Shown piece after piece: positions 10,360 through 21,905 of a DNA stretch of 64,000 nucleotides. The position numbers were made by a program, and so were the translations under genes. Each line of letters starts with the position of its first letter. Positions within the stretch are counted from its first letter, which is position 1. The notes under the pieces were generated by a model. That model was not told the origin of the DNA, made no database searches, and worked only from the letters and a program-made list of their open reading frames with translations. The DNA is from Timema cristinae (lineage: Eukaryota > Arthropoda > Insecta > Phasmatodea > Timematidae), in assembly GCA_039000515.1 (NCBI GenBank), contig JBCFYV010009882.1, positions 47,020,698 through 47,084,697 on the forward strand, written 5' to 3'.

Positions 10360-13300
10360 TTATTAGGCTTCCAAACGCAAATATAGAGCTAAACTCCCCT
10401 TACCTCAATTTTGACTTGTTTTTTAATTGTTTCGTGATTATGTGCTAAAAACAAAATATATAATCTCTAAAATTATGAATAGTTATAAAATTAAAATTGT
10501 CGACTGTGTTTGTTGAAAAGTTACCTAAACTCAAATGTCTTGTATTCTATGGTGATTGTGATCGTTTTATAGAGTTCTATATAAGGGTGTGTCAAATAAA
10601 TTGCTATTTGCTTCCCATAAAATTATATAAAACAATTTTTTAACTAATTAATAAAATAATCACAACATTTCTAAGTGGTCAAATGCTGGTAAATGATTGT
10701 TTCGGAGCGTATATTGACATTTCGAAAAACTTTTATCCAACTATGTTTTTAAATTTCATATAATAACTATAGTATGAAGAGAAATATGTTGAATATATTA
10801 ATGCGAATGTATTCAATTCATTATTTTATAAAATTACTGGTGAATGTATAGAATCACCAAAAGTAAAAGTAATTTACCAGTAATTTTTTTAATATACCTA
10901 TCCACTTTGGTGAAAGTATGAAACATCAACGGTATTTTCTACATCTACCATTGATTTTATAAAACATAAGTTATGCTGAATATATTATAAAACATAACTC
11001 AAAACTAATCAAACCTTTACTTAGCTTATTAACATTAACCAGTGACTGATGGTAATTTTATAAAACCACCGGTGACTTTATAAAATTTTCAGCGAATGAA
11101 ATAGTGTTTTTGTAGATTCACCCAATGTAAAAAATACGAAAAGTAGCAACAGATGAATAAAGGCATCTGATTGGCTGAGCGTTTGAGTCACTCAGTACAC
11201 AAGCCAGCTCGTTAATTATATTCTCAAAGATAATGGAAGATAATCTTAGTTGTTAAAAATTAGGTAATATGTTAGAATTTGGAAGAATAAATAAACCTTA
11301 AAAATACACACCTATACAATCAACATTGTTACTCTACTTATTAAAAATAAATGGTACGGACGACGGTGCACCGCACAGTCTTTCTCCATCTCTCATATTA
11401 AAATGGACTGATTTACTAAAAACTTGTAATAGTTGTGAAACGAAATAATAGATTCCCCATATTTTTAAAGAAACACTCCACCAAAGGTCATAAAGGAAAT
11501 AATATACACTGCTAGCTATTTAATTCCTTACTCCATGGCAATAGATTATTCAGAACACTTGCAGAAATGTAATAAAAGGGGTACATCTTTGTCCACCAAA
11601 GAGCATAATAAATTTCATATTTAAAAGATCTCCAAATTTATGTTTTTATATTTGCTTATATCTCAGAAACTATTGGTTTTTTGAAATATGTTTTGAATAA
11701 AATATTTGTTATTTTTAACAGTACAAAAAAAATACACTTCTAAGTATTTTCGTATCTCAAATAGTAGCGGAGAAATGATCAAAATTGGAAATTAACCCTT
11801 ATGTAAAGTAACCTTAAAGTCACTTTCATAGGAAATGGAAAATTGCCATTTTGTTTGTAATATTAAACAATACGTAAATAAAAACATTAAACAAAACATT
11901 TGGCTCTTCACTAAATATTAAAATAAAATAAACATATGTTTGTAATAATTTTCAAAATAATTAGGAGTTTTAACTTTTATTTATTTATATTTTATCTCTA
12001 GAAAAAAAATATTTCAACAAATTTATTTTGTGTAAGTGAACTTATCTAAAACTATGCAAACTAATATAAACATCCTAGGCCAAACCTAAATACACTTTAA
12101 TTGACTTGTACCAATTAGAATAAAACTCTGGTAGTCCGAGATTCCGGATAATCTGATCAGGGGGCCATTTATTGGCATTCCTTTACCCATTTCTTGAGTT
12201 AGCCACAAAAAAAAAGTGCCCCATTAAACTTGGCAAACAATTACTATTTCAATGTTCGACGACTATTCAGATATTAAATTAATGTTGAGGAACCAAAAAA
12301 TTACGTTTTAGAATTAATTTCATTTCTGTCACTAATGCTTTTCCAACTACAAACTTCTTAGCTAGTTTAGTCGCAATTTTACAATTACCGAGACATTTTA
12401 AAACTTCCAGTTTTTTTTCCATAGACGTGTCCACAGAAGGGCACAGGTAGGCCCCCCTTTTGTTCTTTCAAATATTATGTTCAATGAGGCAGGCACGCAC
12501 GCACACACACACACAGCTGTAAGAAATCATTGCTTCGTGTGAGAAGGATGCATATAATTCTTATTACAATTTAAAAATAGCTCTAAATAACTTCCAGAGT
12601 CTTATGATTTGATCGCTCTTAATAAAATATAAAGATATGGAAAAAAAATCCAGGAATGGACTACTCTGAATAGCTTCCATAAAGAAAAGCTATATTTAAA
12701 TATATTCTTATAAAAAACTTTGGGTCAGTGGCGGTGGAATCGACGGGTAAGGGGGGGCACTGCCCATGGGACGAATTAGCCCCCCATGGAAAGAAGTTTC
12801 TCTCTCCTAGATACATTTCACACACTTCGACAGTATTGAATATTAAACTAAAAGATTGCCTTAAATAGAACTCAAAAGGGATTTCTATGTGCATTAAATT
12901 TTCAAAAATTAACTGGAGAAGACCACACCCTATAGCTTCTAGAATAATGTAACTGTAAGAAAAAAATCAGTTTAGAAGCGCTTCTAGGGTCATCTAAATA
13001 AATAAATCGAGGCAAGGGCCACTCAAGATAAGTTTAAAATGGTTGTAATTTTGAAGAATTTTCTTGCTATAAATACTACTAATGGATTTTGAAAGCCTTT
13101 AATTTTTAAAAATTGGCCAGTGGAAGATTACTTCAAACATCTGTTAGAGGCATCTACTTAATTTTCGGTAATTAATATAAAAATATTGTTAGATATAGGA
13201 CTCTTGAAAAAGCTACATAGTAAATGAGTAAATACAGCATTTGACAAGAACAATCCAGCTCTTGGAAGCGTCTATCCCTTAGACATATTGATAGTCATTG

Positions 13301-13587
13301 CAAAAGCAACTTTATTTTAACTCACATTAAAAAAAACCATGTGTTTTAACGTAAACTGAGTATGCTATGACAGAAGTCGCAAAAAAATAATCCTATCCAC
13401 TGAGACCTTATTCATCGCTGTAGGCTGTGTGTAAGTTGAGAAAAAGGAATGTTGACAACAGAAATAATATATACGATAACATTAAATATTATCAAATAAA
13501 TAATATTTATTGAGTATAGAAAAACATGAATATGATTACGATCAAACATTCTATAACAATCTTGCCAAAACAACCAAACAACCTGCT
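10360..13587. other. Non-coding AT-rich stretch with dispersed repeats
   Basis: No gene seen. A member of the module family found at 52.1-54.5 kb lies at about 11340-11850. GGTCAGTGGCGGTGG near 12723 followed by a G/C-run resembles a hAT-type terminus, but I found no partner end. A short CA/GC microsatellite is at 12494-12516. Confidence 0.4.
11340..11850 (+). repeat. Dispersed module copy (family of 52.1-54.5 kb)
   Basis: It shares with 52146-52560 the ordered blocks GGTGCACCGCACAG, AAGAAACACTCCACCAAA, TGTCCACCAAAGAGCATA and ATATCTCAGAAACTATTG. No coding capacity; class unknown. Confidence 0.55.
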
Positions 13588-13794
13588 TTGGTATCCGCAT
13601 GGTCTAAACTTTAAGGCATCGCTCTTGAAATAAACTGGACTGCCGCAGACGCAGAACTTGGGTTCGCATTTTGGCTGGTTGTACTGAGGGTGGTATTTCA
13701 TAAACACTTTTTCACTCTCCCTTCACGCAAATGTGAGTCCACTTCCTCTAAATTGAACCATTCCTATCCCTAACTAGTTAGCACATTTAATACA
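13588..13794 (+). repeat. SINE-A copy, 5' part, interrupted by Gypsy element
   Basis: Head, B box (GGGTTCGCATTTTGG) and body (TACTGAGGGTGG, CTCTCCCTTCACGCAAATG) run up to CACATTTAATACA. The missing tail resumes at 21872 on the far side of the Gypsy insertion. Confidence 0.8.
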
Positions 13795-13798
13795 CATG
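13795..13798. repeat. Left target site duplication (CATG) of Gypsy element
   Basis: CATG precedes the terminal TG of the 5' LTR region and matches 21868-21871. Both lie inside the same SINE. Confidence 0.75.
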
Positions 13799-15575
13799 TG
13801 TAGCATCGGATGTCGTCTCCCTCCCCTTCCCTTTATCCCGTGCGCATGCCGCGAGAGAAGTGGCTTGGTGATGCAGACCTGATGTGGAAAAGATTGTGGT
13901 GGCGGTTCGCAGCCTTCTATCAGATGTGAACGGTGGAGCTACTATGGTGGGCAGCTGAACGACCTGGCGTTGGGCATTGTGCCTAATCCCTTCGGTGGTC
14001 GCAGCGGACACACACATCCGATCTACAAGGGTCCTGGAGGACAATCTGGCGCCAAGATAGAAGTAGAAGGATGTGATGGCCTACTCCCTCCCCCTTCGCC
14101 CCTTCAAGGGGGGAGATTTGTAGCATCGGATGGTGTACCATAGACTCTAAACAACAACAAGGCGCTGACTTACCCAGTTTGCCCGCTGCCCGAGGCTCCA
14201 TGCAAGATAGACACAAGTCGGACGTAACTTCGCATGACCGAAACAAATCTAATATTAACTTGAAGAATGGGACGCAAATCGGCGACGCCCGTAAAGTGGA
14301 CTGACTGACGCAATGCGGATATCCACATCGTGAAGATTCCCGACCGGCCACGAACTTCCCCGAAGTTCGTTTTAGGCATGCGCAATATGTTCCCTGGCGA
14401 TCCTAAATGTTTTCCCCCCCAATGTCTCCCTTCTTTTCCCCCTCTGTGGCAGATTGTATTTATACGGGCATCTGAGCCTACTATCGACACAATTGGGCCT
14501 TAACCGTACTAGGAATAGGAGAAGCTCCGGCTTCATTCGTATTATAATGTAAGATCTAAATTATTTTCTGGCAACTCTAACTTAGCTTTGTATTAATATT
14601 AATTTTTCTAAATTCAGTTTTGACGTCATTTCAATTTATCTCAAAATATGGAGCATTGTAGTAAATTTAATGTGACCTCGTTGGTATCACAATGCGAATC
14701 GAGTCGTAATCCTTGCTGGATAATAATCGATTATTAACTTTTGAGAGATATCGATTTTCTTTCATCAATATAGAATGTTTGTTTTTTTTTAACTCGATAT
14801 TTCTGTGAGAAATATTTAAATGCATGTTCGCGGGAACATTGAGTTGGTTGAACTTAGAATTAAAACTTTTGTACCTTTGCTATTGACTCGTGACTATTTA
14901 TTGTTATAAATTATTCGGAGTAAATTTGTGGATACCAATTTAGGGTATTTTTCTTATGTTTTGTTCAAGGAGGTTATTAAGTGTAAATACGCTTTGGTAT
15001 TTAACTGTTAAGATATAAACCATATTATTGTAAGTTTTCTCTTGTAACGTATCTTAATCATCACAAACAAGCCTATAAAAGTTTTGTAACGCTAAAGTAG
15101 AGTAAATGATTATTTGTTTGTTATGAACTTTCTAAAATCTACTGATAATACTATAACATTTTTACGACGTTTTGGTGAAAACATAAATATTATACAATTA
15201 TATATATTACAACTATATTTGATGTTCAATATTTAATCCTTTTAAATAAATTTGATATTCTATATTCTACAAATATCTTCTTGACGTGATTTATAATATA
15301 AGATTCACCCACCATACCCTAGGTATACGAGAGTATATTTAAGTAAGTTTTCTAATATGGTGAACATGAGGGGCAGTATATATTCTTTACCTTCTCTTGA
15401 GATGGACTATCCATATGTTTTACTCTGCGACAGGTGGGAGTTGCGAGATCTGATGATTTGAATGTTGTCTTTAAACCTTGAAAAGACAGAACTCCTTGCA
15501 TTCACTCCTGATGTCCCCCCTTTTTTGTATGTACCTTTCTTGTAGTTTGAGCCTTTACCCCATTAGGACGTTTCA
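13799..15575 (+). repeat. 5' LTR region of Gypsy element (rearranged start)
   Basis: It aligns with 20399-21867 almost base for base from position 13811, apart from about 298 bp (13947-14244) absent in the 3' copy. The terminal motif TGTAGCATCGGATG occurs twice, at 13799 and 14119. The second is immediately preceded by a purine tract (AAGGGGGGAGA, 14106-14116) that looks like a polypurine tract. TGGCGCC at 14047-14053 looks like a primer-binding site core. The sequence after 15575 shows no standard primer-binding site. The LTR proper may therefore be 14119-15575, with 13811-14118 being 3' internal sequence. Confidence 0.7.
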
Positions 15576-15651
15576 AAATCTGCGCTACTCTGCGCTCAGA
15601 GTGATTGCATCTTGCGTGTTCTGTTTAACTAATTTTTTGTAATTCTGTTTC

Positions 15652-16740
15652 ATGAATCACACGACTGCCATGGACTCTGCCTCTGGAAGCACGATCAGCT
15701 CGCGGTCTGAAATCTACCTGCTCAGCGGCTCCGATCTGCGTGAGGAGCTCAAGGCGAGGAAAATCCCATTCCCCCCCGAGGCAACAGTTGCTGTTTTGCG
15801 GTCCTTGCTGTCCGAGAATATTTGTAAGTCCAGCGACCCTAATAATAAGGACACTGTTTATAACGTTAGCCAGCCTTCTTGTGAGGATGGGGATCAGCAC
15901 AAACTTGAGCCTGTAGTGATAGAGGGGCTTAGTGGACTCCCAATTCCTCCCGTTGTCCCCGCCACTAGTCCACATATTTCTAGTACTCTCTCCAAAACAC
16001 AAAGTAAGGTCGCTAGCGAGCGCGTTAGACTTTGGCCGGTGTGCGATGGGTTATCACCCCCGGAATTATTTAACTTTTTGGTAGAGGTTCATAGAGTTTG
16101 GAAACTCAGACTCGTAGGGGACTTAGAGTTATTAACCTTATGTATTGGCAAGACGTCAGGATTTCTGGCACACTTAATCACTGAGTGTATTCAGCTAGGT
16201 CTTCCCTGGACTAGGGTGAAAAGTCGCATATTAGAATCTCTAGTGTCTAAAAGAGATAAGGACTCCCTGTATAAGCAAAACGTTCGCCGTTTTCAGTTTC
16301 CTCAGGAACCCTTTCGATTATTTATCTTGGCTATCTCTGAGGCGATTGAAGTGTTGGGTATTAATGTACCTGAGAATGACATAGTGGATATTATCCTTGA
16401 AAATGTGTCCCCTTTGACAAGGAGACATTTCATATTTTCTTATAGGCCTACTACTGTTTCCGAGCTTTACTCGTTGGCGTCCAGTATAGAGGGTTCACTT
16501 TTGGCCGAGAGGGAATATTTGTATGAATTTCCCGTGCAGGTACCCCGTAACTTCAGACAGGAAAGACCCCCCCAACTTGCGACTATTACCAGGCCTATTA
16601 TGAACGTGGGTTCTAGTCCCACTACTAGGCAAAGAGGCGGGAATAGGTCAAGGAGATCTTCTGATTTAACCCACGTCCGATGTTATCGTTGCCGTCAATT
16701 AGGGCACCTTCAGTGGGAGTGCCCCTCGGGAAACGTGTGA
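15652..16740 (+). CDS. gag: Gag polyprotein of Gypsy element
   Basis: An intact 362-residue structural protein that would assemble particles and package element RNA. The N-terminal part (about residues 25-60) has a SAP-like helix pair (LSGSDLREELKARKIPFP). The middle is a helical capsid-like region. The C-terminus carries one zinc knuckle, CYRCRQLGHLQWEC (CX2CX4HX4C), near residues 344-357, after an Arg-rich stretch. A second Met at residue 7 is an alternative start. The 3' end overlaps pol, and the slippery heptamer GGGAAAC sits just before the stop, so part of the output should be Gag-Pol. Codons are uninterrupted, consistent with a young insertion. Confidence 0.9.
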   Translation: MNHTTAMDSASGSTISSRSEIYLLSGSDLREELKARKIPFPPEATVAVLRSLLSENICKSSDPNNKDTVYNVSQPSCEDGDQHKLEPVVIEGLSGLPIPPVVPATSPHISSTLSKTQSKVASERVRLWPVCDGLSPPELFNFLVEVHRVWKLRLVGDLELLTLCIGKTSGFLAHLITECIQLGLPWTRVKSRILESLVSKRDKDSLYKQNVRRFQFPQEPFRLFILAISEAIEVLGINVPENDIVDIILENVSPLTRRHFIFSYRPTTVSELYSLASSIEGSLLAEREYLYEFPVQVPRNFRQERPPQLATITRPIMNVGSSPTTRQRGGNRSRRSSDLTHVRCYRCRQLGHLQWECPSGNV

Positions 16741-16772
16741 CGCGTGGTGGTAGTAAGGGGGCCGCCGCGCGT
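16728..16772 (+). promoter_or_regulatory. -1 programmed ribosomal frameshift signal (gag/pol)
   Basis: The heptamer G GGA AAC (16728-16734) is in the correct phase for the gag frame. A 5-nt spacer follows, then a predicted 11-bp hairpin (16740-16750 with 16762-16772, 11-nt loop), with all pairs Watson-Crick or G-U. Slippage of -1 enters the pol frame exactly. The gag stop is at 16738-16740. GGGAAAC fits the X XXY YYZ rule for retroviral slippery sites. Confidence 0.85.
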
Positions 16773-19700
16773 GAAGTTTCCAAATCTTCTATCCCCCTTT
16801 CCCCTGTTGTTGGATTCTCAATTAGATCCGTGCCTGGCTCTGCCTTACTTGACACTGGTTCAAGTGCTTCGTTTATTAGTGTTGATTTTTTGAATAGTTT
16901 AAATAATGTTGGGAAGATACTGGTGGGGAAAGTCGGTGTTAAGGCCTTTGTCTTAGGCAATGGCAACCTCCTTAAGGTTAGTGAGAAAGTGAGTCTTTCC
17001 ATAAAAATAAAGGGGTTTTCTTGGAAGAGGGACTTGTATTGTGTTCCATCATTACCCTACAACTTAATCTTAGGTAATGACTTCCTGTGGGGAACTGGTG
17101 CTGTCATTGACCTGGCTAGGAAGGAGTTAAGTTTTGGGTTTTCGCCCAGGGTTAAAATCCCGTTTTATACTAATCATATTTTTCATAGTTTATGTTTGTT
17201 TGATGATGGTAAAATAGCCATTAGGGGTCTGCTATCTAAGTTTTCAGACGTCATTACTACCAGGTTAGGTAGTTGTAACGTCCTGCCTTATGAAATCGTA
17301 ATGAGTGACAACATTCCCATTAGATCAGGTCCGTACTCATGTGCTCCGCCCAAGATGAAGGTTTTTCGGGAGTTGATCAATGATTTAGAATCAAAAGGGG
17401 TCATCCGCCCCTCGAACTCACCGTATGCAAGTCCTGCATTTATCATACCCAAAAAAGGGGAAGGCTTCAGACTTATCGTCGATTATAGGAAAGTCAACAA
17501 AAAGATCCAGTTTGACCCATACCCAATGCCTAGCGTAGAATCAGCCTTTCAGCATCTTGGTAGAGCTCGTGTATTTAGCCTGATTGATCTCAACGCAAGC
17601 TTTTTGCAATGCGCCTTGACAGAGTCTTCAAAAAGGTTTACTGCTTTTGTCACTCCGTGGAGACAATACGAATTTAACCGTGTCCCCCTTGGCTGTAGTA
17701 TAGGCGGACAAGCCTTAAGTCGCGTACTGGACCACGTGTTGTCTGACATAAAATACGATTATGTATTTAACTACTTGGATGACATATGTGTATATAGCAA
17801 TTCGCTTGAGGATCATTTAGTGCATTTAGAGGAAGTGTTGACTCGATTAAGGCGAGCAGGCCTGACCGTAAATCCCGATAAGGTTACTTGGGCAAAACCC
17901 TCCATCAAATACCTGGGGTATGTTATTTCTGAGGGAAACCTCCTTATAGATCCCGAGCGAATCAGCCCCATCATTAATTACCCTCCCCCCTCAAATCTCA
18001 AGGGCGTGATGCGTTTTGTTGGCATGTGTGCCTATTACGCCAGATTTGTCCCAGCCTTTTCAGAGATTACCGCTCCGCTCAATGCTCTAAAGAGGAAAGG
18101 TGTCACCTTTTGTTGGGGTGAGGAGCAGGCTCAGGCTTTTAACCTATTGAAAGAAAAGCTTATCTCCCCCGAGGTACTAAGGATGCCCGATTTTTCTACT
18201 CCATTTCTCCTTCATGTTGATGCTTCGTCTGTGGCTCTGGGGCTGTGTTGTCTCAGAGGTCATCGGAGGGAGTCCGGCCGGTAGCCTTTGCTAGTCGAAC
18301 TCTCACCGATGCCGAGAGGCGATACAGCGCCTATGAAAAGGAATGTCTCGCCTGTGTCACAGGCGTTGAGCGTTTCGCCGACTACCTAGAGCAACGAGAA
18401 TTCGAGCTCTACACCGATAACCAGGCTCTTGCGTGGATGTGGGGTCACCCAAGCAGCTAGGGAAAATAGGGAGATGGGTTTGGAGACTATCCAGTTTCAA
18501 GTTCTCCACCCACCACATTTCCGGGAAACATAACGTTGTGGCAGATGCCTTGTCCCGCATGGCGGAAGATAACTCTCCTATTGGTTCTCTCGAGGTAGCT
18601 CCTGCTTCCTGTGTTATTCAGTCCATTCCTGAATCTTTTACGTCGATTGGGAACCACCAAAATAACGATCCGTGGTGTGTAGACTTAAGAGACAGGATAT
18701 CTAGAGGGGAGAAAATAGGGTCATATGCAATATTCAAGGGGCTATTAGTTGTGACGAATTCGAAAGGGAAGTGCAGGAAAGTGGTTGTGCCAAGGGCGGT
18801 GCGATCTATGTTGCTGAAATATTTTCATGATTCTGCATATGGTGGCCATCTTGGAGTTTTAAAAACCTTTAGGAAAATTACTAAGGAATTCTTCTGGCCC
18901 GGTTTGTATAACGATGTGAAGGAGTGGGTTAGCCATTGTGAGAGCTGCCAAAAGGCTAAACCCGCCCAAAATTCCAGAGTTGGGCTCCATTCGGCCGATG
19001 TTGCCCAACGTCCCTGGGACAAGGTCTTCATCGATTATATTGGGCCAATCACCCGTTCCACTTTAGGTAATTCGTGTATCCTTATTTTGGTAGATGCCTT
19101 TTCCAAGTTCGTGGTTCTGATCCCGTTGCGCAATATGAAGGCTACCACTACTGTCAACGCCCTCTGCAGACGAGTGTGGGCATTATTTGGAGCACCACGT
19201 GTTGTGGTCAGTGATAATGGTCCTTGTTTCCGATCTAGCTGTTTCAAAAATATGTGTTTCGGTTGGGGAATCAAACATGTGACCACTAGCCCCTACCACC
19301 CCGGACCCAACCAGGTGGAAAGATTCAACCGCAACTTAGTCATAGCTCTTACTATTTACCACAGTGAGACGCAGAATGCGTGGGATCAAGACTTGGATTT
19401 TTTGAATTTAGCTTTCAATTCTGCTTTCCACAATTCTATTGGCTGTTCTCCTGCTTCCATCTTTCTGGGTAGAGAGTTGAATCACCCCCTATTAGCCATT
19501 TGGAACATAGACCCATTATTAGAGAATTATGATGACTCCTCCCATAAGGATAGATGTCAACGTGCCCTGGATCACCTTAAAAGGGCTCAAAGAAGGGTGG
19601 CTACTGCTTATAATAAGGGGAGACTCCCCGTTCCCTTCTGTGTGGGGGATAGCGTTTTATGTAGGGAATTCCCTTTGAGCTCCTCGGCGGAGAAGAGATC

Positions 19701-19857
19701 AGCGAAGTTGTGCCAGAGGTGGAGTGGTCCATGGACGGTTGACAAGTTTCTGACCCCCGTGACCGTCCATCTCAAGAATGTGAAGGATGTATCCATTTCT
19801 AGGCGAGCTCATGTTAGCCATTTAAAAAAAGTTTTATCTTCCCACCCTAAGGTTTGA
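16735..19857 (+). pseudogene. pol: Pol polyprotein of Gypsy element, two frameshifts
   Basis: Protease: LLDTGSSASF near 16845-16880, with the catalytic DTG. Reverse transcriptase: about 17330-17960, with the YLDD active site at 17772-17783. RNase H: about 18190-18560, with HVDAS, an AYEKE glutamate and YTDNQ aspartate. Integrase: H2C2 zinc region about 18827-18965, then catalytic Asp at 19033 and 19213 and Glu at 19318. A C-terminal chromatin or DNA-binding segment ends at 19857. The RNase H region is broken twice, near 18250 and 18440; each break looks like a single lost base, and the reading moves frame 0 to 2 to 1. Entry is by -1 frameshift from gag. A Met-initiated start at 16680 is only an open-frame artefact. 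Confidence 0.9.
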
Positions 19858-20398
19858 GCCCAATTGTCCCTAGGGATATGGTGTGGACCTTTTTTAAATT
19901 TTTTATGTGAGTTTAGGATATTGTGATAACTAATATATATATACATATATATATGTACTTAGATATATTTATAACGTTAGCAAGTAAATGGTAGGTTAGG
20001 GATTGTTTATTCTTTGCTACTCCTGGGCCCAGGGCAAGTATTTTGAATGATATAAATATATGTACATTTTTTATTATGTGCCGGACATGTGTATACCTAA
20101 TCAAGATACATCCTCGTAGTAGTGACAAGTGCAAAACTAGTGGAATAGTGCACCGAGAGGCTAATGACTGGCTGATTCTGTGCTACCAGGCGGCCATTGA
20201 AACTACGAACTGCACCATGTGATAACTAGTCTAATCCTTTTTTCCTCGTATGAGAGCGAGAGAAAAAAAATAATAATATATATAAAAAATTTTTGAACAT
20301 TGGATAAGGGCCCTAATTAAGTAGGGATGAGAACATTTAATTCTGTTTACTGCTTCTGTTTTTTTTGTGTGTGCAGCCCAGAGGAGTCCGGTTTTCTA
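19858..20398 (+). other. 3' non-coding region of Gypsy element
   Basis: No env-like frame and no obvious polypurine tract lie just before the 3' LTR. The segment is AT-rich with a TATATA run near 19930-19955. Confidence 0.6.
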
Positions 20399-21867
20399 TG
20401 TCGTCTCCCTCCCCTTCCCTTTATCCCGTGCGCATGCCGCGAGAGAAGTGGCTTGGTGATGCAGACCTGATGTGGAAAAGATTGTGGTGGCGGTTCGCAG
20501 CCTTCTATCAGATGTGAACGGTGGAGCTACTATGCCCAAATCTAATATTAACTTGAAGAATGGGACGCAAATCGGCGACGCCCGTAAAGTGGACTGACTG
20601 ACGCAATGCGGATATCCACATCGTGAAGATTCCCGACCGGCCACGAACTTCCCCGAAGTTCGTTTTAGGCATGCGCAATATGTTCCCTGGCGATCCTAAA
20701 TGTTTTCCCCCCCAATGTCTCCCTTCTTTTCCCCCTCTGTGGCAGATTGTATTTATACGGGCATCTGAGCCTACTATCGACACAATTGGGCCTTAACCGT
20801 ACTAGGAATAGGAGAAGCTCCGGCTTCATTCGTATTATAATGTAAGATCTAAATTATTTTCTGGCAACTCTAACTTAGCTTTGTATTAATATTAATTTTT
20901 CTAAATTCAGTTTTGACGTCATTTCAATTTATCTCAAAATATGGAGCATTGTAGTAAATTTAATGTGACCTCGTTGGTATCACAATGCGAATCGAGTCGT
21001 AATCCTTGCTGGATAATAATCGATTATTAACTTTTGAGAGATATCGATTTTCTTTCATCAATATAGAATGTTTGTTTTTTTTAACTCGATATTTCTGTGA
21101 GAAATATTTAAATGCATGTTCGCGGGAACATTGAGTTGGTTGAACTTAGAATTAAAACTTTTGTACCTTTGCTATTGACTCGTGACTATTTATTGTTATA
21201 AATTATTCGGAGTAAATTTGTGGATACCAATTTAGGGTATTTTTCTTATGTTTTGTTCAAGGAGGTTATTAAGTGTAAATACGCTTTGGTATTTAACTGT
21301 TAAGATATAAACCATATTATTGTAAGTTTTCTCTTGTAACGTATCTTAATCATCACAAACAAGCCTATAAAAGTTTTGTAACGCTAAAGTAGAGTAAATG
21401 ATTATTTGTTTGTTATGAACTTTCTAAAATCTACTGATAATACTATAACATTTTTACGACGTTTTGGTGAAAACATAAATATTATACAATTATATATATT
21501 ACAACTATATTTGATGTTCAATATTTAATCCTTTTAAATAAATTTGATATTCTATATTCTACAAATATCTTCTTGACGTGATTTATAATATAAGATTCAC
21601 CCACCATACCCTAGGTATACGAGAGTATATTTAAGTAAGTTTTCTAATATGGTGAACATGAGGGGCAGTATATATTCTTTACCTTCTCTTGAGATGGACT
21701 ATCCATATGTTTTACTCTGCGACAGGTGGGAGTTGCGAGATCTGATGATTTGAATGTTGTCTTTAAACCTTGAAAAGACAGAACTCCTTGCATTCACTCC
21801 TGATGTCCCCCCTTTTTTGTATGTACCTTTCTTGTAGTTTGAGCCTCCACCCCATTAGGACGTTTCA
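20399..21867 (+). repeat. 3' LTR of Gypsy element, truncated and with internal deletion
   Basis: It matches 13811-15575. Compared with the 5' copy it lacks the first 12 bp and about 298 bp (junction at about 20534-20538). Other differences noticed are one T in a T-run and two substitutions near 21846. It ends GACGTTTCA, then CATG. Confidence 0.8.
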
Positions 21868-21871
21868 CATG
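21868..21871. repeat. Right target site duplication (CATG) of Gypsy element
   Basis: CATG directly follows the CA end of the 3' LTR and matches 13795-13798. Confidence 0.75.
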
Positions 21872-21905
21872 CATGTATACCTAAAGGGTAGTAAGGTGTG
21901 ATGAT
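21872..21905 (+). repeat. SINE-A tail, 3' part of interrupted copy
   Basis: GTATACCTAAAGGGTAGTAA then GGTGTGATG matches the SINE tail and continues the copy broken at 13794. Confidence 0.75.

Larger units (their letters stand above)
13799..21867 (+). mobile_element. Ty3/Gypsy LTR retrotransposon
   Basis: An 8069-bp element with TG...CA ends and a 4-bp target duplication, CATG, at 13795-13798 and 21868-21871. Order: 5' LTR region, gag, pol in the -1 frame (protease, reverse transcriptase, RNase H, integrase), a short 3' non-coding region, 3' LTR. The LTRs are almost identical where they align, so insertion was recent. The domain order RT-RNase H-integrase places it in Ty3/Gypsy. No envelope frame follows the integrase. 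Pol carries two small frameshifts, so this copy is probably defective unless those are assembly errors. Confidence 0.92.

Noticed and set aside
13787..14490. Overlapping minus-strand frames in the 5' LTR (and their copies at 20396-20783)
   Set aside because: They occur in both LTRs because the LTRs are repeats; they look like by-products of GC-rich LTR sequence rather than genes.
16625..17002. Minus-strand frames opposite gag and pol
   Set aside because: Shadows of well-supported plus-strand coding sequence.
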